The notes beneath the pieces are model-generated. The model did no database searches. It was not told where the DNA came from and was given only the letters and a program-made list of their open reading frames with translations. Shown here piece by piece: positions 51,059 through 63,260 of a stretch of 64,000 nucleotides of DNA (position 1 is its first letter; each line of letters starts with the position of its first letter). The stretch is from Floccularia luteovirens (lineage: Eukaryota > Basidiomycota > Agaricomycetes > Agaricales > Squamanitaceae). Made by a program: the position numbers and the translations under genes. The stretch spans positions 1,550,001-1,614,000 of the forward strand of contig VSJF01000004.1 in NCBI GenBank assembly GCA_009739215.1, in the 5' to 3' direction.

Positions 51059-53680
51059 AACGAAAAGTCGGGAAAACAGGGAACAGTCCGCTGGGGACAA
51101 GGTGAAAATGGTTGAGAGCAAAAGCGTCAGGGTCGGTGCAGCAGCATCTGTAATTTATTGTGAGATTGTTCAAGTTCGTAAGAAAATCAGTGCCTTACCT
51201 AACAACACTCCCTAGCTTCCAAGTCTGAAACTGCTTAGCTGCTCTCTATTTTTCTTTTTCTTGCACTATATTCTGAAATTTTCACCCAACAGTCATCTTT
51301 TACTCAATAATTTCGACCGATGATCCCTAGCTACTCGTTTTTTAAATTAATGATTCCGAACAAACGTGTCACATTTTAATCCTCTTATCGCTTAGAACAA
51401 AAACAAAACTCCCCAGATCTAGTCTTTCTTACCATAGACAGTATCTACAATCCAGGTCGTGGTAAAGACATTGATATTGCTAAAAATATAATATGATGTT
51501 AACTTGTAGACAAAAAGGCACGACAAACGATTCAGAAGCAATCATACAAAGGTCCCCTCGCAGTTTACATCAGGAGACCCGGCATTCGATTGAGTTCAGT
51601 AGATAATGGAGAAATGTAAAGTATCATTATGTTTCCCAGGAGGATCGACAGGTGCATCAGACTGTGGAGAAAATAAAATTCAAACATTCCATAGGACTGT
51701 ATGTCACCCTGCACTTCCACAACTACAAGCGCTGAGTCCATTCAACTGCAGGCTCAGTACCAGGCACACTTTGTCATGCCCCAACAATTGAAAAGAAAAT
51801 GGGTGTCTACGGAATTCTCATTTAGGGGAGTTGAGGAGATGCGCTGGTTCTCATGTAACCGTCACCGATGTTTTTCAAAAGACCAAACCCCGTGCCTATG
51901 TCAATCGATATTTCTATTTTCCCTCTCGTTTAAATCAGGCATTTATCACGCACATCCACATCTCAAAATCAAAATCAGAGATACTATCAGAAGGAGCAAA
52001 AAACATCCCACCACCCACGTGCACGATGAGTGACTCTCTTCTTCAGCTCTGTTCCCGACCACCACCGTGAAAGCCTACATAAGGCTTATAGGCCTAGGGC
52101 TGCTCTGACAACAACCCGCTCATCCCACCCCCATGATTAGTGGATGGATCCAGAGTAATTCGCTCGCTCTGTGAATTTGTCCAGAGCAGTCTTCAAGTAT
52201 CTTCCCACCCGACCCGGTCGGCGACAAGTGGGCGTCGTTGGGTAAAATTTTCCGCGGGAATTCACTTTGCTATCCACTCCCTTGCGTTGCTTGTGATCTA
52301 TCTTAGCTTCATTCTCCAACATTCGGTCATTTATCACCTTCCGTTTCCTTCCTAGTCGCTGTTCCGACCATGCCGCACGTTAGCTGTGCATTTTTAATGC
52401 GTTTGATACAAACGGCAGGGAAAATTGACTTAAAATGCATAGTGCAAAAGACCTTTGTCAGACTGTTTAGAGTAAGCCCTTTGCCAGATATTGTACTTGG
52501 CTCTCGCGGAGGTTTTAGAAGGTGATATCTTATTTACGATCCACATCGATAATCTTCCTTTTCCAACAGAGCAAGATCTGTTGAATTCTCAGCCTGTTTA
52601 TCGTAACCTTGATTGGATTCCTTTTGATCACACACTCGCATCATCATCATATTATGATCAACTATGATATTAACCCACTTCCCTTCCCTTCTGTTGGAGT
52701 CCTTCTCACAGATAAACTTTGTCGATTATGTATCCTGAATCTTCCTACTCAGGGACATCGTCATTTACTCAACAAGAATGATGCTGGAAACCGACCCGGT
52801 TTGATTACTCAATCAACAGTTGGTGGTATCGAAAATATCATTCATTAAAGGAGCAAGGCAAAATGCAGCCAGCTTTTCACCTTCAAATCAGTTTGACGTT
52901 GAATTAAATGTAAAGGCAAAGATCTACAGATACAGGGAAGCAGTTGGACATAAGGAATTGGCGCGGGTGGGTTGATCAACCATGATGCATGAATGCCGGC
53001 CCCGACGAGTCATTATGGACGTGGGATGCAGGGACAAGAGTCAATGTGCCTTTGAGCAAGTAAGCACCCGTGAAAAAAGGTGTAAATGGATCAGCATGAA
53101 ACCATCAGTTTTGGTTTACTTATGGTGCTAGGATATCGATCTGACCATTGTAACGCCACATAAGCGCGACCTACCTTATAGGCGAATATATATCGCAGTT
53201 CACAGTGGAAGGTTCCCATAAATAATGCTAGATTACCGTTGGTGACTTGGTATTATTTTGTCCACTTCATTGCACCTCCAGATGAAAATGAGAAAACGCA
53301 GGACTCTATGACAGATCAGTAATACAATAACACGACCACAACTGACGCACAACCCTCCTCATCGTTTTCTTCACGCTCACACCGCGTATGTCGGAGCTCG
53401 GCCGGGGACCATACCGAGCACCGATGAACTCGGAAAATGACATGGTGGAAATTCCTATCTGTATATGTGGGCTATATGATTTAGAACGAAACTCTCGCAT
53501 GCTGGCCTATGCTCCTGTTCCCCGTTCATCATTTACATTGCAACATATAAAAAGCTCTCAAGACGGCTTTAAGACGTTGCTGTAGTCACGGGCGGGCGCG
53601 AAAACCGACGAGCAGGGCGCACAGATTATAAAGCTGAATACCTGATTTCCCCGCAGCACTTGCCGCTACAAAACCTACCC
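51059..53680. other. Intergenic region of about 2.6 kb
   Basis: Lies between the Nrc-2-type kinase (leftward) and an MFS transporter (rightward), so it holds both promoters. Several short frames are present but lack motifs. A 180-base stretch at 52488-52667 reads like protein and is discussed as a finding. A CTAAC-rich and CT-rich stretch near 51200-51300 could be the kinase 5' UTR. Confidence 0.5.
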
Positions 53681-56414
53681 ATGTCCGTGGAGCGCAGGGG
53701 ATCCTCGATAGAAACGAGATCGCTGCTTGAGGACGCTCCTCCTTCGTACCACTCTACGGATGACGTCAACGACGCCATATCTTCAACCGAATCGGATGCA
53801 GATACCCAACCTCTGAACAAATTTTCCAGAGCTGACGTTTATTGGATTCTTGCTGGTTTGTGGTCGGGCGTGCTTCTGGGCGCTTTTGATGGTTTGTCTA
53901 CCAAGAATTAGCTTTTGAACAAATAAATACTCACTTTTCTTGTCCCAGGAACTGTGGTTGCAACCCTTTTGACACCCATAGGTAGTGAATTCGGGGCATC
54001 GAACAAAGCTTCATACATTGGCACTGCTTATTTATTGTCTGTGTGTTGTTTTACCCCACTTTATGGTACGATTGTCATGCAACTATTTTCTTTTTTATGA
54101 CTAACCCTGTCTTGAATTTCTCTTCTCAGGACGACTTGCCGATATTCTTGGAAGAAAAGGGGCGATGCTTCTCGCCTTGTCTCTCTTTGGTATATCCGAT
54201 CCAATTCCGTTGTTTCTTTTCCTAACGAGCCGCACAGGTTCTGGCACGATTTTCTGCGGCATGGCTCCAAGCATGGATACGCTCATAGCTGCTCGTGCAG
54301 TGGCTGGAATGGGGGGAGGAGGGTAAGTTGTTTTTGGCGCACCATCAGCGTTTTACAGGCATTTGTGGATCTCATTTTTCCATTTGTAGTGTAATGACAG
54401 GTATTACTTCATTGTTGTCATGGTTTCAATGCCGTTTAGCGATTATGCACAGTTGCCAGTATTGCTGTGACCGATCTGATACCACTGTATGTTGATTGCC
54501 CATAGATGACACACATGAACTGATTGTATATTCAGGAAACAACGAGGGTTGTATCAAGGCATGGCAAATATGTAAGAATCACATTCATGATCATCACACA
54601 TCGGCTTAACGATTTGCAGCCTTTATGGTTTGGGGGCGGGACTCGGTGGCCCACTTGGTGGATGGGTGAACGACAACTTTGGATGGCAAGAATTCAATAT
54701 TCTATATCTTGTGATTAATACCAACCAATTTTTGTAGGCGCAGTGCATTTTATATGCAGGTTTGTCACACAAACTAAATATTGGTGCTATCGACTTAATT
54801 CGATTGAATACAGACGCCAGTTTTGGCTTTTAGTTTCATCCTGGTCGCTACCAAGGTCAACATCCAACTGCCATATGATGTACAAAATCAAAGTATATCA
54901 GAAAAATTACGCCGCATTGATTTCATAGGCTCTGTCACTCTTGTGGCCACTGTCGGTTGCCTTCTTCTGGGATTCAGTATGAAATCAACAGATAATTTAT
55001 CTTGGTCAGATCCTCTGATCTGTGGGTTATTTGTTATTAGCTTGCTGTCCGGCGTACTCTTTGTTTTGACGGAAAAATACTGGGCTCCATATCCTGTTAT
55101 GCCGCTACATCTAATGGTACAACGGACCCCATTATCTGTGTCCATATCAAACCTGTTGACCAGTATGTCAGCATTTTCCATGGTGTGTGTTTCTTCGAAA
55201 GTTTAAAGTTTGTACTAATCCCCTGTGTAGCTCTATAACGTCCCTTTGGTTCGTCTCCTGGATTCTCGTGTTTCCTGTTAATAAACATTGGTTTCTAGTA
55301 TTTTTCAACAGTCAGAATGGCATCAGCTGCAGAATCAGGTACGTCATCCTGTCGGTATTCTGATGCATACGGTGTTTAACACTTGGACCTATAAGGTCTA
55401 CATCTACTGCCTCACTCAGTAAGACTTCGTCTGTCATACTGTAGATGGATTAACTCACCATTTTTTGTAGGTAGCCATATCCACCGGAAGCGTGTTTGCA
55501 GGCTGGTTAGTATATTGGCAATTATTCCTCTCCCTCCATTGAAATGTAGAACAGGATTATGAGACGTACCGGAAAATTGTACACATTAACACTGGTGTCC
55601 TCACTCCTAACCTATCACTGCAAGCTTACTTGTTGTACGTTGGAATAACCAATCATCTGCTTTCCACCTCTGGATGGACTTGGTTCCACAAGGTTTCGGT
55701 ATGGCCAGTCTAATTACCAGCACCCTGATTGTGCGTTACTGTCATCGCATCACTATTGGGCATAGGCTTATGGAAGTTTTCAATAGGCAATGATCGCTGG
55801 GGTCTACAGAGAAGATATGGCAATAGCCACAGGAAGTATGAAACCCACATCCTATCAATCCCAATGTAGCTGATCCAAAGTATTTAGTCACTTATTTATT
55901 CAGGACAACAGGTCAAGTACTTGGCGTTAGCCTAAGCGGGGCAGTTCTACAAGCAGTTCTCGTTAGAAAATTGCAACAACGAATAACAGGTCCAAATTCT
56001 TATGAGGTCAGTTTGATCCTCATAGCAGAGACCTTCTGATCCTCATGACACACACCCCATAGATAATTGACATGATACGGTTAATATTATCAGGTTTTCA
56101 GAATTCCGCAATCTGACCAAATTCTCTCCAGCCATACTTCAGATGTCATACCAACTTTAAGTCCATCGTTGAGAAAGGCAGCGGTGGATTCTTATGCAGA
56201 CGCCTTACGCGTCGTTTTCATATGTCAAGCCGCCATCAATGTACTAGGTTTTCTGGCTTGTCTTCCTATCCAAGAAAGTCCACTACCGTGAGGCCGGTCC
56301 AGTGTTTCGGTTTATTCCAGGCTAAATGTGACCTTTTACAGGGGAACTCGAGAAGAGCAGGAGGAACAGTATAGGAATCATGACGACCAAAATAGAAGTT
56401 CCAATGAGCAATGA
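53681..56414 (+). CDS. MFS multidrug / vacuolar amino-acid type transporter (DHA2)
   Basis: Drug:H+ antiporter-like MFS protein with 14 expected helices; fungal relatives include the Vba vacuolar basic amino-acid transporters and multidrug pumps. The N-terminus MSVERRGSSIETRSLLEDAP is cytosolic. Helices and loops: DVYWILAGLWSGVLLGAFDG, TVVATLLTPIGSEFGAS, TAYLLSVCCFTPLYGRLADI, LGRKGAMLLALSLFGSGTIF and AARAVAGMGGGG. The DHA2 motif C region reads YGLGAGLGGPLGGWVNDNFG, followed by WRSAFYMQTPVLAFSFILVA. Later parts include MASAAESGLHLLPHSVAIS and TTGQVLGVSLSGAVLQAVLV. More than ten short introns, several hand-placed. The Asp in LLGAFDGTVV is the usual first-helix residue. Substrate cannot be told. 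Confidence 0.88.
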
Positions 56415-56540
56415 AGATGTACAGCTAGTATATGTATGTAGTCGAACAAAACATTATATATAGATACCCGTGCAATAAATTGCATGCAAGCTTTTGTATC
56501 AATGTGCTCTATAATGAGGGGTGCCCCACGAATGTCCAAT

Positions 56541-56783
56541 CTATTGTAGACGATGCTTCTCCTCAATCCAACGTCGTGGTCTCTTTATGACATTGACATG
56601 CCCTCTAGTCATTGAATCTTCTTCGGGGTTACTGTCCGCATATCGACCTTTATTGGGGCGCGCTGGACAAGGTAGTATGTTTGAGGCAGAGACTGTCAAG
56701 ACTGTTGCAAGAAATGTGACGCCGAACAGAGATGAAACGAATGCGCGACGTTGTGTCAGTCGAAGAAGTTTGTAAATGGACAT
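56541..56783 (-). CDS. Small single-pass protein of unknown function
   Basis: An uninterrupted 80-residue frame starting at an ATG. The N-terminus MSIYKLLRLTQRRAFVSS is basic, followed by one hydrophobic helix (LFGVTFLATVLTVSASNILP) and a polar tail ending VIKRPRRWIEEKHRLQ. This size and layout is common in mitochondrial inner-membrane assembly factors, but no family is recognised. It is head-to-head with the uS14m gene, sharing a promoter of about 265 bases, which weakly supports a mitochondrial role. Confidence 0.55.
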   Translation of the reverse strand: MSIYKLLRLTQRRAFVSSLFGVTFLATVLTVSASNILPCPARPNKGRYADSNPEEDSMTRGHVNVIKRPRRWIEEKHRLQ

Positions 56784-57047
56784 CCTGGTGAAATAGACAT
56801 GCTTATTGAAACACGGTGATAACTCATGATAAAGTCACTTACAGCGCCTTTGCCCATGTCCGTACCAACAGCCCTAGTTTGGCGTAGGTGTCTAGATACT
56901 CAGATCCAGCAGGTAGGTTTATATGGAACAAGTTGGAGTCGGTCCCGACCGGAACAGTGCAAATCTTTGTTTATGAATGTTTTGCAAAGGCCCCAACTAA
57001 TTTGTCACTTGTCAGGAATCATCGACATCCATTTTACAACTTCACCA

Positions 57048-57401
57048 ATGGGTCATATTCACGTGTTGCGAGACATTCAAGCCCGCCAGGGTGTTCGTGC
57101 AAACGAAATAGCTCGTAGGGCATATCTTTACGTCGCCAGAAATGAATCCCTTCCTCCCCAAGTCCGCCACCAAGCGCAACTACAACTCAACACTTTTGGT
57201 CGGTACACTCGTCCCTCAACCGTAAAAAACCGGTGTACAGAATCTGGAAGAGGAAGAGGGGTTATGAGCGAGTTCGGTCTTTGTAGGGTATGTGTGGAAA
57301 GATTTTGTTCATTCATATTTTGAGGGTTTCTTTCGCAGTTCCAGTTTCGTCTGAAGGCACTTAAAGGAGAATTGAATGGGGTACACAAGGCGTCTTGGTA
57401 A
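57048..57401 (+). CDS. MRP2: Mitochondrial small-subunit ribosomal protein uS14m
   Basis: Component of the mitochondrial 37S/30S head region. From the ATG at 57048 the protein reads MGHIHVLRDIQARQGVRANE, then IARRAYLYVARNESLPPQVR and HQAQLQLNTFGRYTRPSTVK. The uS14 signature NRCTESGRGRGVMSEFGLCR is followed, after a short intron, by FQFRLKALKGELNGVHKASW. The two cysteines of that signature are retained. The frame also stays open to an upstream ATG at 56826, and a spliced 5' extension is possible, but the family normally begins close to the RD(I/V)QAR block. Length of about 100 residues fits. Confidence 0.9.
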
Positions 57402-57524
57402 AGAGGTAGGTCTATCTAAATTTTTTCAAAATAGCCCTATATTCAATGCTTAACCTGTAATAGCAATATACAGATATATAGTGTGGAACCATATTCTACT
57501 TATAATGGTTGGCAATAAAAACAC

Positions 57525-59346
57525 CTATACCGCTGCAGGTGGATTGTCGGCACCAGCAAAGTCAGACAAACGCATTTCAGGTTCTCCCCTTTCCCTTCTC
57601 CAGCGATTTGAAATATTTAATGTTGGCTGGTCGATTAAGAACCTGTGATGGAATTTGTAAACCGAGTGCAGAGAGAATGATTAGATCTTACCCATATTTT
57701 TGTAGGAAGGTTTCACTTATTTCCCAATTACCATGTGCAAGGACATCGTCCCCGTGAATTGTGACGGTACGCCGATAGTCAAGGAGGCAGTCAACAAGGT
57801 TATACCGAGCTTTTGAAAATAACGTCAGCACAAAAATATAGCATGCTGTATAACTGAACTAACAGCGCAAAAGAATCATACGGTCCCGTAGTTCTGGGTG
57901 CAGCACATGGTCTATCACGCTCTCTGTATAATTTATGAATGTCAGTCTTTGTAATACATTATAATATACTCACCATGCGGAACGGTCCTAGTCATTTCAG
58001 TACATTAATATCACTATTTGCAAGCTTCTAAATTTACATACTTCTGTATGAAGCTAGGCCGCAGGGATGATGGAAGACAGTATGCTGAGTTGCGCTTGAA
58101 GTTATCGAGATGGTACCTAGAACGTTCTATCAGACTGCAACACAAATGTTGATCAATTCTCCTACCGGATTAGTTTATATGCCTCAACTTTGTTTGGGTC
58201 GTCGTCGTCTTCTTCTTCCTCGTTACCTGTCAAATTATTGGTTTGGAGCCGGGATGATTGAACTGGCACAGAAGTAGGATTTGATGTCTCAAAGGGATGC
58301 GACGGTAGCGAAGACTCGACGTTGAGATTTACGCCAGGCATGTAAGATGGCTGGTATCCTTCAAGATTTGATGTTACGCTACCGTATTGTGGGGAAGGAA
58401 CTGTCCCAGATGATGGTTGCGCAAACAATGGAGATCCCCCAGTTTGTACCCCTGATTAACTCGGTAAACATTCCATTGGGATCACCGGGTCTTGAGCTAG
58501 GTTTAAACATAGTATGGGCTGAAATGGGTGATGGATTCATGGGAGTGAGCATTGGGAAACTGTTTTGGCCACGCTCCCCATCCTCGCTATTTTTCTGTTT
58601 CTTTGAGCTTATGCCTGAAGTGTCATCATCTGCTGCACGTTTCTGCCCATGAGATGGAACTGAATCTGTTGACTGGTTTTTCTTCCTTCTCTGATATCCT
58701 TCCCATGCAGTGTCTGTCTCTGATTTGTTGACGAAGTTGTTAAACTCGGTAAGGTCCCAGCCTAGTTTGGGCAGAAGCCCACCAGCACCTTCACCAATGA
58801 AGCCTGCTAGACTGCGTAGCAAGTTGCGAAGCGTTTGATTCTCCGCCATTAGGTCTATTTTGTATAAGCTCAAGGTTATATAAAGATCATAGAACTAACC
58901 TTTAAGCATGTTTCTCATCTCGCCCAAAGCTTCATCTTTTCCTCCGGAAAGTATCTCAACGCGAGCTTCAAGGTCACGTATCTAAGCAATACGATTTCAA
59001 CATAAAAAGGAATACGAGACAAAGGTAATAACACAGACACGCTGCTGCTTTCTCAAACGAAATTCTCTCTGAGCAATACGATTCTGATCACGCCGGGCTG
59101 CCTGTGAGCTTTATTACAAACCTTGTTGAGCGAAAACCGATCTTGAGGGACTATTGAGCAAATGCAGTGCTTACTTAGGATTTTTCTTGCGTCCTGGCTT
59201 TCCAGGGTGGTTTGTTCCGTCGCCAGTGGGGGAGCCGATATCGGAATCCTAAGCAAATTGCCTGACAAGTACATATTGACAACACAACGAGCACCCACAT
59301 CAAAATCACCGGAAACACTGCGTTCTCGCTCCTTTCCGTCGGGCAT
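57525..59346 (-). CDS. bZIP transcription factor with C-terminal DUF3425 domain
   Basis: Start MPDGKERERSVSGDFD, then a spliced segment (DSDIGSPTGDGTNHPGKPGR) and the basic region QAARRDQNRIAQREFRLRKQ with the N-x7-R spacing of bZIP proteins. The zipper follows (QRIRDLEARVEILSGGKDEA, LMAENQTLRNLLRSL). A long Ser/Pro-rich middle contains an acidic stretch (NEEEEDDDDPNK). The C-terminal DUF3425 domain reads SLRPSFIQRTVPHESVIDHV, HPELRDRMILLRGRYNLVDC and LLDYRRTVTIHGDDVLAHGN, then NRWRRERGEPEMRLSDF. The stop is at 57525 after NPPAAV. This pairing is typical of fungal AP-1-like regulators; target genes cannot be told. Seven or more introns, one right after the DUF3425 NWEISETFLQKYG block. Confidence 0.9.
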
Positions 59347-59649
59347 TGTGAATGATAACTCGTGAGAGGGATTACGAGGTTTAGCACAGTCTTACTGAAT
59401 CAACGATTATTCATCGGCATCTTCCCTTGTGATAGCCATACATCCAATTGTAAACAGATTTCAACAAATCAAATCGTGCTTTATGTTTTTATGTTTTATA
59501 GTACTAAGTAATGTATATCTAGAGTGCTACTGACAGCCCCCACTTGGTTACCATGGTCAAAGGTTTGTGTCACAGAGGTTTTCTATGTGATGGACTGCTG
59601 AAAGATGGTAACCGATAAATATAAAATTTTTCACTCCAGTCCCCAATCG

Positions 59650-59964
59650 TCACCGCGCTTCAAACTGCACCACTACCCAAAATGTTATACCACTGGAATA
59701 GACAGTTAAAAAGGTTGAATGCGCACTTCGTTTAGTTCGTTTCTTGTACATGATGCGGTGTCCGCACTCGCGGCAACGGATTGGTTCTCTAGGCCGAATT
59801 TCATTTTTTGCCCCGCAGTCTAGTCGATCCTTATGAGAAGATTAACTACGACATTGTACGATCCATGTCCTACCAGCACATATATATTCCATGTCTTGAC
59901 GGGGTGCTGGAATATAACTTGTACCAGCGCTAGCAGTGTTTACATTTCCTTGTTGTTGGTTCAT
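59650..59964 (-). CDS. RPB12: RNA polymerase I/II/III shared subunit Rpb12 (ABC10-alpha)
   Basis: Smallest shared subunit of the three nuclear RNA polymerases; a zinc protein bridging the Rpb2-Rpb3 region. Found by splicing three exons: 59874-59964 (91 bases), 59727-59819 (93) and 59650-59672 (23), separated by two 54-base introns. The product is 68 residues. It starts [20 protein letters not shown] and continues to the zinc-ribbon [20 protein letters not shown] then [20 protein letters not shown] and ends EAR. All four zinc cysteines (CxxC ... CxxC) are present. The exon lengths add to a whole number of codons and the ending KRTKRMVQFEAR is the invariant family ending, so the splice choice is firm. 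Confidence 0.94.
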
Positions 59965-60594
59965 GGCAGAGATTTGTTTTGATTATCCCACGAGCTGTGC
60001 ACCCAAAAAATAAAAACAAGCTTGTTGGAACAGTCACAAAGTAACCTGGTGACTGACCATCTCTAAGGACTACCTTGGTCCTGTGTGTTTGAACCTTGTT
60101 GATCCGGCCTCCTGCTCTCGTTGCTATATTGGTGTGTGCGACAGTTATAAACTGCCTAATTAAAGGCGCCTTTAGTACGAATTGTTCTCCGTTTTCTCCA
60201 TATCAACCAACTCACAGAAGTCTCGCAGATGTCGTCGTTCCGCAGATGTCAGGCAATCTAGCTATTATGACGGCTAATAAGTCTCTGCATACTCATCAAG
60301 CGCCTGGTGGAGAGGGTCGCGATGGTACCATACTCGCATCTGGTACGTTTTCCGAAAACAGACACATCTCCTTGCCGACCGTTGATCGTAGACGTTTTGG
60401 TCAATGTCGTATAGCTCTGTCCTCCTTGATAATTGTATCATATCTTAACAACATGACCGTGGGTTGTTTCCAAGGGCAATGGTGACCCACCTTTTATAAA
60501 TGTCTGCTGAGAGATCCCTGGTATCACGCAGCCCATCCAGGTCCTGCTTTATCTGTATACTCATATCATCCCCCTAATACCGTCGGAGTGGTAG
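59965..60594. other. Divergent promoter region
   Basis: About 630 bases between RPB12 (leftward) and a Ser/Pro-rich protein gene (rightward). A 129-residue plus-strand frame here begins at TTG rather than ATG and has no recognisable motif; I do not call it. Confidence 0.5.
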
Positions 60595-61448
60595 ATGTCT
60601 GCTCTCCCCTCCTTTGAAGCACTTATGGCTTCTCTAGGCTTGGATCAACCAACTCCAGTAACAGAGGACTCTCCGTCGCCGAAGTCATCTCCCCCGGATT
60701 CACCACGTATGCCACATGATCCAGTAACGGAAGCCATTAAACCTTCCCCGGTCTTGCGTGACCCTGCTGCTTCCCGCTCTCGTGTTGCTCGTTATTCTCC
60801 TTATTCTTCCACAATGGTGTGTAGTACTGATTGACTTTGACTGGAGGCATACTGACATGTTATGTATCACAAGTCTACAACAAGACAGAGAAGCTTGTCA
60901 TCTGTTTCCTCCTCTTCGTCAGAATTTGACTTTCCGTCCTCAAGTGATGTAAGCCCCTTAAAACAATTGTATTGTATGGCATAGTGATGTCATATATTCA
61001 GGCTCCTTCACATTCATCGAAACGTCTTTATTCTCGGCGTTCACGAAACAAACTTGTCATCGATGTATATGATTCGCCAAGTGATTTGCCTGCTAATACG
61101 CCCATTTCATCGTATCTGCGCAGAAAGACACCTGGGACATCCCCAACATCCCCAACGTTTTCCCACTGCAGGAGTAGTCCCACTCCCTTCTCTCCCGTTC
61201 CTTTATCCATTCCAATGTTACCATCATTTTTTCAGAATCATCTCACAAATACCCCACCGCCAGAAACTTGTGAATCCAAAAACCACCTATTAAGTCCCCC
61301 ACTTGAAAGATTTCGTGAATCTGGGACCGAAAATTCAACCCCACCTAACTTTAACGGCTATAGGGGTGTCAGGATTTCTTCCCCATTTCGTACATCAGTT
61401 TTCGGAGAGTCCTACAGTCCACTGCGACCCACAATCAATATTGCCTAG
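60595..61448 (+). CDS. Ser/Pro-rich protein of unknown function
   Basis: Three exons joined by short introns (after SSTM and after FPSSSD) give about 245 residues. The N-terminus MSALPSFEALMASLGLDQPT contains a short helical segment that looks like the conserved core. The rest is disordered and dense in Ser-Pro/Thr-Pro dipeptides (EDSPSPKSSPPDSPR, TPGTSPTSPTF, SSPTPFSPVPLSIP), a composition typical of cyclin- or MAP-kinase substrates. No domain, membrane segment or signal peptide is seen. The spliced frame and ATG support a real gene; a function cannot be assigned. Confidence 0.65.
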
Positions 61449-61743
61449 TTAGCAAGTTGATTTTTTTATGTGGACACTGACTCTGTATAGTAGACTCTCA
61501 GGGACTTTTGCAACCTCATCTGTATATTGACACCACACATTCGTTATCTTGCTCTTACTCTTCTTACTCTTGGCACTTTATCTATTCAATGGGACATTAC
61601 AGGTAACAATTCTATCTCAGGGCATAGCTCCGCTGGCTTTCTGTGCTGAGCATGGGAAGATTATATTATTTGATTATTCAGAGTGTAGGGGGTGTTCACA
61701 ATGACCCGTTCAAATAGACCAGGTGTATACTTGTACAATGTCA
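61449..61743. other. Convergent 3' spacer
   Basis: Just under 300 bases between convergent stop codons. T-rich with no visible gene. Confidence 0.5.
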
Positions 61744-63023
61744 TTAATCATGAGCATCTTCTTCAGGTCCAGGGCATTGAGTTTCCATTTCTTGTTCGTC
61801 TTTATATGTAACTCCACACCAGAAGCAGTAGTTATACCTCTCTCGTAAGTATGATAGGACAATTTGTAGCCGATCCTGTGCCTAGAATGATAACCCCTTC
61901 AGATATAAAATCCCGATTTAAATAAAAGAGAAAAGAACCTGGAGACGAAGAAACTGCGTCGCTTCTTCAAGTAACTCGGTAGAAAACTGATCTGTGACAG
62001 AAATTGACACCGTCGACATGGTTCCGCTGTCAGAACTATTTTCGTGAAGTGCATCCGCTTGCATTTGTCGACGTAAGCGGTTTTGTAACGATTCATCTTG
62101 TTGTTCATATACTAGGTGTGAACTACCGTGTAAGGTGAGGGCATCAATGAGACCATTTGGGAATGTGTCTGGATTGCTAGGATCGAGCCACAGAACATTG
62201 AACTGCAGAAGTTTAGGTTATTTCTAAAGATGCTCTGGATTACTATCACCATACCTTTTTGCCCCGTTTCTCATCCAAGTTTATACAAGTGCGTTGCACA
62301 GGACCTGTCATTGGTGTGATTTAATTACTGCCGATAGCACATTATGAAGAGTTCCACACCTAACCTGCCTTCAGCAAGACGTTCAGCATACTCATGTCTG
62401 ACACGATCCCTAAAGTCTATATGGCCCTTTTCATCTGCCATCTTCGCCATTTTTGCTGTTCTTTCTGCGGAGCTGGGGGAACGAGTACGTTTTCCCAGAC
62501 CAATGCCTTTCCTGCCTGGTGCCGATGTCAGTTAAACTAAAAACGTTTCATTTATCATGGCATACCTGCCCATTCATTTAGTGGCAATGGAACTGTGACG
62601 TGATGGGGTTTTCTCCTCAGGTTGTTCATCCAGCAGGTTGGTCTTCGCAGAAGCAGCTGCATCTCCTAATGTGTTTGCTTGCGGTGATTCTTCAGGCTTT
62701 GACGTACTCGACGACACATTTCCAAGGGATTGACCTGGTTTGAAACCCATTTTTAACATCATAGATAACGCCTTGCTCCCCGTTTCAAGACCAGCAGCTT
62801 CATCTTCTTTGGCACGCTCGAAAAGACTTTTACTGAGACCCTCTTCGCGTGATTCAAGTTCCCTTTGCCGTCTGCTCTTCGTCCTGTTCTGCTCATTCTT
62901 CAAAGAAGCGCGTTTCTGGGCTTCCTTGCGCAAGCTGGAATATGTCTTGGGTGTTGATGAGGATTCGGAGTCACCAGAAAATAAGAATTTATCTGATAGA
63001 TAATCGTCCTCTTCCTCAGCCAT
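61744..63023 (-). CDS. GPATCH11: G-patch domain protein, GPATCH11 (CCDC75) homologue, apparent frameshift
   Basis: Homologue of GPATCH11, a nuclear G-patch protein that may activate a DEAH helicase in splicing. The N-terminus MAEEEDDYLSDKFLFSGD is family-typical; it lies in a longer open frame, but this ATG fits homologues best. A basic coiled part follows (KRASLKNEQNRTKSRRQREL). The G-patch block reads SKALSMMLKMGFKPGQSLG, then after a linker PLPLNEWAGRKGIGLGKR. The C-terminal Cys motif is YNYCFWCGVTYKDEQEMETQ then CPGPEEDAHD. Between the linker (DEQPEEK) and the PHHVTVPLPLNEW segment the frame changes by one base within GGGGTTTT (62605-62612); without the shift the frame ends at a TGA 62574. 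No canonical intron explains it. Either an assembly error or a real indel. Confidence 0.85.
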
Positions 63024-63260
63024 GATCTGTGATGTATGAACAGACTCATATGTATGCACAACAGACCCAAACAAACAACACTTCTGAGTGCTCTTCACGC
63101 ATATATAGAACATTGGGCGCGTTCAACAAACACTAAAACATAAAGGAAACATAGTAAGGACCATGGATGCAGCTATCATATTGAGAAGAGTATTGTAGAG
63201 GACAACATAGCAAAGAATACGTGACAAGGGTGTTCATGAGGCATTAAAATGTAAAGGTCA

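Noticed and set aside
60096..60485. 129-codon plus-strand frame upstream of the Ser/Pro-rich gene
   Set aside because: Begins at TTG, has no upstream ATG in frame and no recognisable motif.
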